Shown here piece by piece: positions 40,552-47,427 of a stretch of DNA of 64,000 nt (position 1 is the stretch's first letter; every line of letters starts with the position of its first letter). The notes below the pieces were generated by a model. The model did no database searches and had not been told where the DNA came from. It worked only from the letters and a program-made list of their open reading frames with translations. The position numbers were made by a program, and so were the translations under genes. This DNA is from Ferrovum sp. JA12 (GTDB taxonomy: Bacteria > Pseudomonadota > Gammaproteobacteria > Burkholderiales > Ferrovaceae). The stretch spans positions 868,001 through 932,000 of the forward strand of contig NZ_LJWX01000001.1 in NCBI RefSeq assembly GCF_001431705.1, in the 5' to 3' direction.

Positions 40552-40573
40552 TTATCAACACTAGGAGAGACGG

Positions 40574-42322
40574 GTGATTCCGCGCGATTTCATCCAGACT
40601 TTGCTATCCAGAGTCGATATTGTAGACACGATTGAACGCTATATTCCATTAAAAAAGGCTGGTAGTAACTATGTTGCTCGCTGCCCCTTCCATCAAGAAA
40701 AAAGTCCCTCTTTTTCAGTTAGTCCTGTAAAACAGTTTTATTATTGTTTTGGCTGTGGCGCCACTGGCACGGCCATTAGTTTTGTGATGGAGTATACCGG
40801 TGCAGACTTTGTGGAAACTATTGAAGAGCTCGCCTCTCAAGTGGGTCTTGAAGTCCCGCAAAGTCAAGCACATGAATTTCAGCAGACAAAAGAGCAAGAT
40901 CAATTCACTTCACTGTATGATCGATGTCACACTGCTATGCTCTATTATCGTGAGCAGCTCAAGCTCTCAGCAGAGGCCATTGAATATCTAAAAAATAGAG
41001 GTTTGTCAGGTGAAGTGGCGGCTCGTTTTGGCCTAGGTTTTGCTCCTAATCAGTGGCGTAATCTTGAGGGTTTGTCTCCTGTTTATAGTGATAACTCATG
41101 GGTGGATTCGGGGTTGGTCGTTCAAGCCGACGAAGGCAAGCGCTATGACCGTTTTCGTGGCCGTATTATGTTTCCTATCCTCAATGCCAAAGGGCAAGTG
41201 ATTGGGTTTGGTGGACGAGTTATCAAACAGGATGAACCTAAGTACCTGAACTCTCCGGAAACAGCTATTTTTGAGAAGGGTCACGAATTATATGGCCTAT
41301 CGCAGGCCAAAGAGGCCATCCGCGAACGCTCCCAAGTAATTGTTGTCGAAGGTTATATGGATGTTGTGGCGCTGTCCCAATGGGGCGTGCATTATGCTGT
41401 GGCAACACTGGGTACAGCTACCACGGCAACCCACTTGCAAAAGTTGATGAGACTCGCGCGACGTATTGTCTTCTCTTTTGACGGAGATAAGGCGGGCAGA
41501 AGAGCTGCAAAAAGAGCATTTGAGGTGGGGCTTCCTTTGTTGCAAGACGGGAAAGAGTTCACTTTTCTGTTTTTACCAGAGGGGGAAGATCCTGATAGTT
41601 TTATTCGGGTTAATGGTAAAGAGGCTTTTGAAAGAAAAATTGAAGAGGCACTTCCTTTTTCAGAGTATTTCTTTGAGGTTATTCGTGAGGACGCGGACAT
41701 AGCTACTATGGAAGGCCGCGCTAAGGTGCTAACACAAGCCAAAACCTATCTAGAGCAAATCAAGGCTCCTGCTATGTCGATGTTACTTCGTGAAGCAGTG
41801 GCTAAGCAACTTGGTGTGTCCATAGATTTAGTTAAAAGCGTGGTAGGTGAAGTGAAAGCAGTGCCTACCGCTACCAGATCTCCTTTGGTGCAACGGCGCG
41901 ATCAACCGATGAGTCTTGCTGCGCGAATGATGGTGGCACTGATCATTGATCCGAGCTTACTTGAGCGTTGCGGTTACCCAGGACATACCCTCAAAGGGCA
42001 GGATGAAGAGGCACTGATGACGGTGGTAAATTTATTACGTGAACAAAGTGGCACCATTTCTCCTCAAGGGCTACTTGAATTATTGCGTGGCCATGACCAG
42101 TTTGTATTAGTAGAGAAAGCCATTAGACGCGAATGGATCGCCCTCGAGCATACGCCTCAAGAGGAACTAGATGGATTTTACCAAGATGGCTTATTACGTC
42201 TTGAGGATGCTTATGTTGCAACGAGGGTTCAAGAACTGATGAAATTTTCACGAGAGAGGTCCTTGAGTGAGTTGGAACTTGTTGAATTGCAAAGACTTTT
42301 ATCGCTTAAAAAGAAAGGTTAG
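40574..42322 (+). CDS. dnaG: DNA primase
   Basis: Synthesises RNA primers at the replication fork. GTG start at 40574 with GGAGAGA upstream; 582 aa, typical. The N-terminal zinc motif is Cys37, His40, Cys58 and Cys61 (CPFH...CFGC). The TOPRIM core has VVEGYMDVVAL and SFDGDKAGRRAA with its metal-binding acidic residues. The C-terminal region (about 440-582) should bind DnaB helicase. It is 72 nt upstream of rpoD. Confidence 0.98.
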   Translation: MIPRDFIQTLLSRVDIVDTIERYIPLKKAGSNYVARCPFHQEKSPSFSVSPVKQFYYCFGCGATGTAISFVMEYTGADFVETIEELASQVGLEVPQSQAHEFQQTKEQDQFTSLYDRCHTAMLYYREQLKLSAEAIEYLKNRGLSGEVAARFGLGFAPNQWRNLEGLSPVYSDNSWVDSGLVVQADEGKRYDRFRGRIMFPILNAKGQVIGFGGRVIKQDEPKYLNSPETAIFEKGHELYGLSQAKEAIRERSQVIVVEGYMDVVALSQWGVHYAVATLGTATTATHLQKLMRLARRIVFSFDGDKAGRRAAKRAFEVGLPLLQDGKEFTFLFLPEGEDPDSFIRVNGKEAFERKIEEALPFSEYFFEVIREDADIATMEGRAKVLTQAKTYLEQIKAPAMSMLLREAVAKQLGVSIDLVKSVVGEVKAVPTATRSPLVQRRDQPMSLAARMMVALIIDPSLLERCGYPGHTLKGQDEEALMTVVNLLREQSGTISPQGLLELLRGHDQFVLVEKAIRREWIALEHTPQEELDGFYQDGLLRLEDAYVATRVQELMKFSRERSLSELELVELQRLLSLKKKG

Positions 42323-42335
42323 TTACCCCTATGTG

Positions 42336-42344
42336 TGGTATAAT
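42336..42344 (+). promoter_or_regulatory. Extended -10 promoter ahead of rpoD
   Basis: TGGTATAAT, a perfect extended -10 element (TG at 42336-42337, TATAAT at 42339-42344), in the dnaG-rpoD gap, with no good -35. It would give rpoD its own transcript in addition to operon read-through. Confidence 0.55.
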
Positions 42345-42394
42345 TTAAAGCTTTCTTTATTTGATTTTAACTATAAAAAGGGGTGTCACTGATT

Positions 42395-44278
42395 ATGGCA
42401 AACGATAACTCTAAGTCCGAATCCCGCCAAACTGATCTGGAAGAACAAAGGACACGCCTAAAAAATTTAGTGGTACTAGGTAAAGAGCGTGGATTTCTCA
42501 CTTACGCAGAGATTAATGATCATTTACCTGATGACATGCTAGATGCTGAACAGATCGAGTCTGTTATCGGGATGATTAATGACATGGGTATTGCCGTCTA
42601 TGACGAGGCCCCTGACAGTGAACAGCTATTGATGTCTGATGCTCCTCCAGCGGTCGCTGATGAGGATATCGTGGAAGAGGCGGAAGCGGCTTTATCTTCC
42701 GTCGACTCTGAGTTTGGCAGAACCACTGACCCTGTGCGTATGTATATGCGTGAGATGGGTACTGTTGACCTTCTTACTCGAGAAGGTGAAATTGAAATTG
42801 CTAAACGTATTGAAGATGGCTTGAAGCACATGATTCAGGCCATTTCTTCTTGTCCCTCCACCATTGATCAGGTATTGGAACTCGCTGACAAAGTTGAGCG
42901 AGATGAACTAAGAGTTGATGAGGTTATAGATGGTCTAGTGGACCCCAACGGCGAAGAGGAAGAACTTGAAGCGCAAATGATGTCTAGCGAAGAAGAGTTA
43001 GACATTGAAGAAGAAGGTGAGGATGGTGAAGGTGGTGCCATTAGTAACGCCAATCTCGAGCAACTTAAGGCTGATGCCTTAGCGCGTTTTGCCTCCATTC
43101 GTCGTCTTAGTAAGCGCATGAAAAAAGCCTTGGCTGAAAAAGGGACACGTAGTAGAGCCTATAAAGATTTGCAAGAAAGTATTTCGCAAGAGTTGATGGG
43201 TATTCGCTTTACAGCCAAACAAGTTGAAAGCCTTGCTAATGGATTGCGTCATTTGGTGGAACGCGTTCGTCAACACGAAAAAGAAATTATGAAGTTGTGT
43301 GTGGATATGTCTGGTATGCCCCGTAATCACTTCATCAAATCTTTCCCTGGTAATGAAATCAATACTAAGTGGATAACGGATGAGGCTTCAGGGCGTAAGG
43401 CTTATAGCACAGCATTAACTAGGTTGAAACATAATGTTGTTGAACAGCAAGAGAACTTATTAGCTATACAGAGAGATGTTGGTTTACCTATTAAGGATTT
43501 GAAAGAAATCGCTCGTCAAATGTCCACAGGTGAGGCACGTGCTCGTCGGGCTAAACGCGAAATGATTGAAGCTAACTTGCGTTTAGTGATTTCTATTGCA
43601 AAAAAATACACCAACCGCGGTTTACAGTTCTTGGATCTTATTCAAGAAGGAAACATTGGTTTAATGAAAGCAGTGGATAAGTTTGAATACCGACGAGGTT
43701 ATAAATTCTCAACTTATGCCACTTGGTGGATTCGCCAGGCTATTACTCGATCCATTGCGGATCAAGCTAGAACCATTCGTATTCCTGTGCATATGATTGA
43801 AACTATCAATAAGATGAATAGAATCTCTCGTCAAATTCTGCAGGAAACAGGTATTGAACCAGATCCAGCGGAGCTAGCGCAAAAAATGGAAATGCCTGAG
43901 GACAAAATCAGAAAAATCCTTAAGATTTCTAAAGAACCTATTTCGATGGAAACTCCTATTGGCGATGATGATGACTCCCATTTGGGTGATTTTATTGAGG
44001 ATACAGCAACCTTAGCGCCTTCTGATTCAGCTCTTTATGCCAGTCTGAGAGAGGCCACTAAAGATGTTTTAGATTCATTAACGCAGCGTGAAGCTAAAGT
44101 GTTAAGAATGCGTTTTGGTATTGAGATGAATACAGATCATACCTTAGAGGAGGTGGGGAAACAGTTTGACGTCACCCGTGAGCGGATCCGTCAGATTGAA
44201 GCCAAAGCTCTGAGAAAACTGCGACATCCGTCACGCTCGGAAAGATTAAGAAGTTTCATCGATAATAATGAAAGTTAA
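42395..44278 (+). CDS. rpoD: RNA polymerase primary sigma factor (sigma-70)
   Basis: Housekeeping sigma factor of 627 aa from the ATG at 42395; a GTG at 42383 is a less likely start. Region 1.1 is at the N-terminus, followed by 1.2 ([16 protein letters not shown]), a long acidic non-conserved insert (about 185-220), region 2 with [14 protein letters not shown] and [17 protein letters not shown], region 3, and region 4.2 ([20 protein letters not shown]). Last gene of the macromolecular synthesis operon. The split tRNA-Ile gene lies 135 nt downstream. Confidence 0.98.
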   Translation: MANDNSKSESRQTDLEEQRTRLKNLVVLGKERGFLTYAEINDHLPDDMLDAEQIESVIGMINDMGIAVYDEAPDSEQLLMSDAPPAVADEDIVEEAEAALSSVDSEFGRTTDPVRMYMREMGTVDLLTREGEIEIAKRIEDGLKHMIQAISSCPSTIDQVLELADKVERDELRVDEVIDGLVDPNGEEEELEAQMMSSEEELDIEEEGEDGEGGAISNANLEQLKADALARFASIRRLSKRMKKALAEKGTRSRAYKDLQESISQELMGIRFTAKQVESLANGLRHLVERVRQHEKEIMKLCVDMSGMPRNHFIKSFPGNEINTKWITDEASGRKAYSTALTRLKHNVVEQQENLLAIQRDVGLPIKDLKEIARQMSTGEARARRAKREMIEANLRLVISIAKKYTNRGLQFLDLIQEGNIGLMKAVDKFEYRRGYKFSTYATWWIRQAITRSIADQARTIRIPVHMIETINKMNRISRQILQETGIEPDPAELAQKMEMPEDKIRKILKISKEPISMETPIGDDDDSHLGDFIEDTATLAPSDSALYASLREATKDVLDSLTQREAKVLRMRFGIEMNTDHTLEEVGKQFDVTRERIRQIEAKALRKLRHPSRSERLRSFIDNNES

Positions 44279-44372
44279 TCGGGTAGCAAGATAAAAAACT
44301 GGTGAGAGGATCATAACAGTTAAAATTCCCGATCGTGATGAAGTCAAAACTCATCAAATCAGCACTTTGTTT

Positions 44373-44400
44373 TTGATGATTGCTGGCAATGTTGTATAAT
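44373..44400 (+). promoter_or_regulatory. Promoter of the split tRNA-Ile gene
   Basis: TTGATG (44373-44378), a 16-bp spacer and a perfect TATAAT (44395-44400), 13 nt before the tRNA. The -35 overlaps an inverted repeat TCATCAAA/TTTGATGA (44351-44358 and 44372-44379). Confidence 0.65.
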
Positions 44401-44413
44401 AAACAAGTTATAT

Positions 44414-44735
44414 GGGCCGTTAGCTCAGTTGGTTAGAGCAGAGGACTTAAGTACGGTCGACCTAAAGCGCACGCTATGGTCGACAGTGAATGGGTTGCAT
44501 GTGAGTAAGTTAGCTCTGCTGGCATGTAGAACTACTCAAATTCGGGGAAGCCTGTGCTGTAAAGCGTGGTAATCCCGAGCCAAGCCTCTTAGCATTAAGA
44601 GGAAGGTGTAGAGACTGTACGGGTAGGTCGTAAAGACAAGAGACAGTCCAGACTACAAACTGGAAACAGGCAGTGAAAGCTGTAGTAGTAAGCATAATCC
44701 TTTGGTCCGGGGTTCAAGTCCCTGACGGCCCACCA
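44414..44735 (+). tRNA. ileX: tRNA-Ile(CAU), interrupted by a group I intron
   Basis: The two exons are 44414-44447 and 44693-44735, giving a 77-nt tRNA with encoded CCA. Acceptor GGGCCGT pairs with ACGGCCC; D-arm GCTC/GAGC; anticodon stem GAGGA/TCCTT closed over loop CT-CAT-AA; a 5-nt variable loop; T-arm CGGGG/CCCTG with loop TTCAAGT. The CAU anticodon in a frame like E. coli ileX (CTCATAATC) points to tRNA-Ile2, whose C34 is changed to lysidine by TilS, rather than tRNA-Met; identity as Ile is by similarity. The intron falls between U33 and C34. A promoter precedes and a strong terminator follows. Confidence 0.9.
44448..44692 (+). ncRNA. Group I intron (IC3-like, no ORF) in tRNA-Ile(CAU)
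   Basis: About 245 nt, ending in the expected G (44692). P1: exon GACU with a U-G pair at the splice site to GGUC (44455-44458). P2: GTCGACC/GGTCGAC (44456-44462 and 44478-44484). P3: CTACTC/GGGTAG (44532-44537 and 44621-44626). P4: TCGGG/CCCGA (44542-44546 and 44574-44578). P6a: CCTCTT/AAGAGG (44585-44590 and 44597-44602). P7: GACTGT/ACAGTC (44613-44618 and 44643-44648). P9: GCAGT-GAAA-GCTGT (44670-44683), a GNRA-capped stem. CAAATTCGG, CCGAGCCAAGC and GAAGGTGTAGAGACT match the Azoarcus tRNA-Ile ribozyme. No endonuclease gene is inside. Confidence 0.92.
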
Positions 44736-44740
44736 AAACT

Positions 44741-44775
44741 AAGGACTCAGACATTCTCTGAGTCCTTTTCTTTTT
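44741..44775 (+). terminator. Terminator of the tRNA-Ile gene
   Basis: A perfect 10-bp stem AAGGACTCAG/CTGAGTCCTT (44741-44750 and 44758-44767) with a 7-nt loop, then TTCTTTTT. It begins 5 nt after the tRNA CCA. Confidence 0.9.
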
Positions 44776-45145
44776 CCACAAACCCCGCGCACTGTGGCTT
44801 AATTTCCAATAGGTTGCGGACTTCTCATCTCACCACTGCCCTCAATCTCTGCGGCTATTCTCTCTCCATGGAGGGATATTCTCCGGCGACTCTCTCAAGC
44901 CCTCCAAGTCGAAGTCCGCAAAGGTCAAAAATTACCTCCTTTATTTTCAGAGAATTACGCGCAGACTCGGATAATCGGTTTGAAGGGAAAATGGGTAAGC
45001 AATCTATTCATTTGCCATGCTGTGAGCCACCCATACCAACGGTGAATCAACCGCCATATCGAATAGGATCGCATCGTCTGGCAGCGTATCATCCAAAATC
45101 GCCATAATTATCTACGGAGGTAGCAAGGTTAGGTTGATCATCTAG

Positions 45146-45514
45146 GGCATTATAAAAGCTCTCAATGAGGCCAGCAACCGAGGTGTCAGCATCTCTATGC
45201 TCTTAGAGTCCTCAATGGGTCACGGCGGAAGCATCAACATCGACATAATCGGAAAGATGAGAACATTGGTTCCACCAGCACAACTCTTTGCGTGGCAAGA
45301 CAAGACCGAACTATTTATTGATGGTCGGATGTATGCAAAGGTTGCTATTGCAGATGGCGTAGTGTGTTTCATCACGGGCGCGAATCTGACGGGGCATGCA
45401 ATGGAGAAAAATATGGAAGCTGGGGTGCTCCTCATCTCCGGAGGACGTATCCCCCAATTACTCGACCAGCATCTGTGTTCCTTGATCGACACAAAAGTGA
45501 TCTCGCCAGTCTGA
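45146..45514 (+). pseudogene. C-terminal remnant of a phospholipase-D-family protein, DrmC-like
   Basis: An in-frame TAG at 45143-45145 cuts the frame; the readable part from 45146 gives about 122 residues, IIKALNEASNRGVSISMLLESS onward, the second half of a PLD-family protein. An internal ATG is at 45197. The H-x-K-x4-D active-site motif reads Y-A-K-V-A-I-A-D: the catalytic His is Tyr. ITGANLTGHAMEKNMEAGVL is the conserved segment after it and is reminiscent of DrmC, the PLD protein of DISARM defence systems. No other drm gene is nearby. Loss of the N-terminal half and the active-site His mark it as dead. The DrmC assignment is from memory and moderate. Confidence 0.65.
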
Positions 45515-45602
45515 GTTTTCCCTGATCCAATGAAGCATTTAGCCGCCACTGAACATGCTCTGATCTTTTGGATGTAAATGGGTGTGTTTTTGGATAGCGC
45601 AC

Positions 45603-45630
45603 TTGAAATGGGTGTAATTGGGTGTATCAT
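45603..45630 (+). promoter_or_regulatory. Promoter of the Fic gene with GGGTGT repeats
   Basis: TTGAAA (45603-45608), a 16-bp spacer and TATCAT (45625-45630). The predicted start point is at or next to the Fic ATG (45638), implying a leaderless message. The spacer contains GGGTGT twice (starting 45610 and 45620), with a further copy at 45580; these may be operator repeats. Confidence 0.5.
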
Positions 45631-45637
45631 TGGTTCC

Positions 45638-46687
45638 ATGATTAAAACCGACACAATCCATATCACCCCGGACATTCTGTCACTGATCGCTAGAATTGAT
45701 GAATTCAAGGGGGCTTGGCGTGCCTTGGGGACGCTCTCCCCCGACAGGCTGTCTGCCCTGCGCCGCGTTGCCACTATCGAAAGTATCGGCTCGTCAACCC
45801 GGATTGAGGGCAGTAAATTGTCCGACCGCGAGGTCGAGCGATTGCTGTCCAACCTGCAGATCAAAAACTTCACCAGTCGTGACGAACAAGAGGTGGCAGG
45901 CTACGCAGAGGTCATGGAGCTAGTTTTTTCGTCGTGGAAAGACATCACATTCACCGAAAACTATATTAAGCAGTTGCACCAGAATCTTCTCGTTTACAGC
46001 GAGAAGGATGTATGGCATCGCGGCAACTACAAGACCACATCCAATAGCGTCGCCGCCTTTGATGAAAACGGCACACAGCTTGGGATCGTGTTTCAGACAG
46101 CTTCACCTTTTGACACGCCACGTTTGATGAACGAATTGGTGACATGGGTGCAGGAAGAACGCGATTCAAAATACCTGCATCCGTTACTCATCATTGCGGT
46201 GTGGGTCGTCGTATTTCTGGAAATTCACCCGTTTCAAGACGGCAACGGTCGCCTTTCGCGCGTGCTCACAACCCTGTTGCTATTGCAATCAGGCTATACC
46301 TACGCGCCCTATAGTTCACTGGAGAGCGTCATCGAGCAAAGCAAGGAAGCCTACTATCTGTCACTACGTCAAACCCAAGGGACGATTCGCAGCGATGCCC
46401 CGAACTGGCAACCATGGCTGGTGTTTTTCCTACGTTCGCTGACCGAGCAGGTCAAGCGACTGGAAAAGAAGGTGGAGCGCGAAAAACTGGTGCTGGCCAC
46501 CTTGCCGGAACTTTCACTGCAAATCGTCGAGTTTGCCCGCGAGCATGGTCGCGTCACGATTGGCGAAGCAATTAAACTGACCGGTGCAAGCCGCAATACA
46601 CTCAAGCAACATTTCCGCACGTTGATTGAACGCGGACACTTGAACCAGCACGGTAGCGGACGGGGTGTCTGGTACGAGCTTCGCTGA
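45638..46687 (+). CDS. Fic-domain protein with N-terminal inhibitory motif (class II)
   Basis: Protein of 349 aa from the ATG at 45638. Fic enzymes usually transfer AMP from ATP to a target Tyr, Ser or Thr. The catalytic motif HPFQDGNGR is complete, with His197. The autoinhibitory helix [S/T]xxxE[G/N] appears as Ser53-Thr-Arg-Ile-Glu57-Gly58, so this is a class II Fic whose Glu blocks ATP binding until released. The C-terminus (about 270-349) is a winged helix (TIGEAIKLTGASRNTLKQHF), suggesting DNA binding and autoregulation. Codon use is GC-rich relative to neighbours. No antitoxin gene is adjacent, as expected for class II. Target unknown. Confidence 0.93.
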   Translation: MIKTDTIHITPDILSLIARIDEFKGAWRALGTLSPDRLSALRRVATIESIGSSTRIEGSKLSDREVERLLSNLQIKNFTSRDEQEVAGYAEVMELVFSSWKDITFTENYIKQLHQNLLVYSEKDVWHRGNYKTTSNSVAAFDENGTQLGIVFQTASPFDTPRLMNELVTWVQEERDSKYLHPLLIIAVWVVVFLEIHPFQDGNGRLSRVLTTLLLLQSGYTYAPYSSLESVIEQSKEAYYLSLRQTQGTIRSDAPNWQPWLVFFLRSLTEQVKRLEKKVEREKLVLATLPELSLQIVEFAREHGRVTIGEAIKLTGASRNTLKQHFRTLIERGHLNQHGSGRGVWYELR

Positions 46688-46704
46688 AACACTCAGTCTA
46701 GGAG

Positions 46705-46739
46705 GCGGGTTCAATTCTGATCTCCGCAATTGAACCCGC
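46705..46739. repeat. Perfect 12-bp inverted repeat downstream of fic
   Basis: GCGGGTTCAATT (46705-46716) and AATTGAACCCGC (46728-46739) flank an 11-nt centre, 18 nt after the Fic stop. No T-run follows on either strand, so it is either a factor-aided terminator or part of an element boundary. Confidence 0.6.
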
Positions 46740-47183
46740 GTCCGCATCCACTCTACCGGCAACGAAACAACCGGCGATTTTCTTGTTAAGATGCTTGCCG
46801 AATAAGGGGTTAAGGGGTTTTGGTAGGTTTTCGCAGCGGCCCGCAATAGCTCGCAGGCGTTGGGACAACTTAAATTGACACGGGGTTGCGTCCCACCACC
46901 AATATAATAAGCCAGCCTAGTGCTTTTATTTTTTGTATCCCCTGAAGCCCCAGTAACGGCGGTGACGTATCAAGGTGGTATTTTACCTTGGCAACTGCTG
47001 GTGAATTCCGCCTGCGCCTGTCGCATTCCTCTCTTTTCTACCTTTGACCTTTGGTTAAACTAAGGTTGCACCATCGCGTTTATGGGGGTTGTAGGGCTGT
47101 GGTTGTGAGTTAAGCTTGCACACCAGTACCCGTTAAAACAGCAACTACATATTGAAATTGCCAAACACCTTTCGTTGTTCCGC

Positions 47184-47427
47184 TCAGTTTCGCGACAATT
47201 CATGATTCTTCAGCCAATTGATGTTCAGCATTTTTGGTTGCTTGCCCACGAGGATGTCGCGCACCAGACGCGCGCGCTCGGTTTGATGAGTCGTTGGGCC
47301 GCCTGCCCCGAGGGGCTTTGCCGGCTTCATCGCGGGACCAAGCTTGTAGACGAAGTGGTCCACATCTGTTGCGGTTAGTTCTAAGGCTGGACGGTCCAGT
47401 CTTTGGCAGGAAAGGAGGTCAACATCT
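47184..47427 (-). pseudogene. Unassigned protein-like reading frame at the island's right edge
   Basis: On the minus strand an open frame of about 80 codons ends at 47184-47186. It reads DVDLLSCQRLDRPALELTA, then DVDHFVYKLGPAMKPAKPL and LVRDILVGKQPKMLNINWL. The composition is protein-like but it has no proper start codon and overlaps the end of the MBL-hydrolase gene by a few bases. I do not recognise the family. It is probably the C-terminal fragment of a gene cut by the event that created the island boundary. Confidence 0.4.

Larger units (their letters stand above)
44776..47418. other. Foreign-looking island between the split tRNA-Ile and the MBL-hydrolase gene
   Basis: About 2.6 kb that is visibly richer in G+C and uses different codons from its neighbours. 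It contains one intact gene (Fic), a decayed PLD gene, and short unassigned frames. 44776-45145 holds no full gene; on the minus strand there are two short frames, 44842-44928 (TTG start with a perfect AGGAGG) and 45004-45105 (33 codons, protein-like, LDDTLPDDAILFD). 46688-47183 shows a large inverted repeat and otherwise no supportable gene. No integrase and no copy of the tRNA 3' end were seen at the right edge. Confidence 0.65.

Noticed and set aside
44414-44735. Reading the split tRNA as tRNA-Leu(UAA), since the 5' exon is followed by TAA as in cyanobacterial introns
   Set aside because: The variable loop has only 5 nt, so it is not a class II tRNA; removing 44448-44692 restores a perfect CAU anticodon loop like ileX.
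44673-45107. A 144-codon plus-strand reading frame beginning inside the tRNA intron
   Set aside because: It runs through the tRNA 3' exon and its terminator and has no recognisable domain or ribosome-binding site; it is a chance frame.
45220-45873. A long minus-strand frame opposite the PLD remnant and the Fic start
   Set aside because: The opposite strand carries clear PLD and Fic motifs; the antisense frame has no known domain.
46840-46900. Possible integron attC site near GCGTTGGGAC
   Set aside because: The core does not match GTTRRRY and no paired RYYYAAC site at a plausible distance was found.
47175-47378. Short plus-strand frames at the right of the island
   Set aside because: The minus-strand frame over the same bases looks more protein-like; the plus-strand ones have no start signals or motifs.
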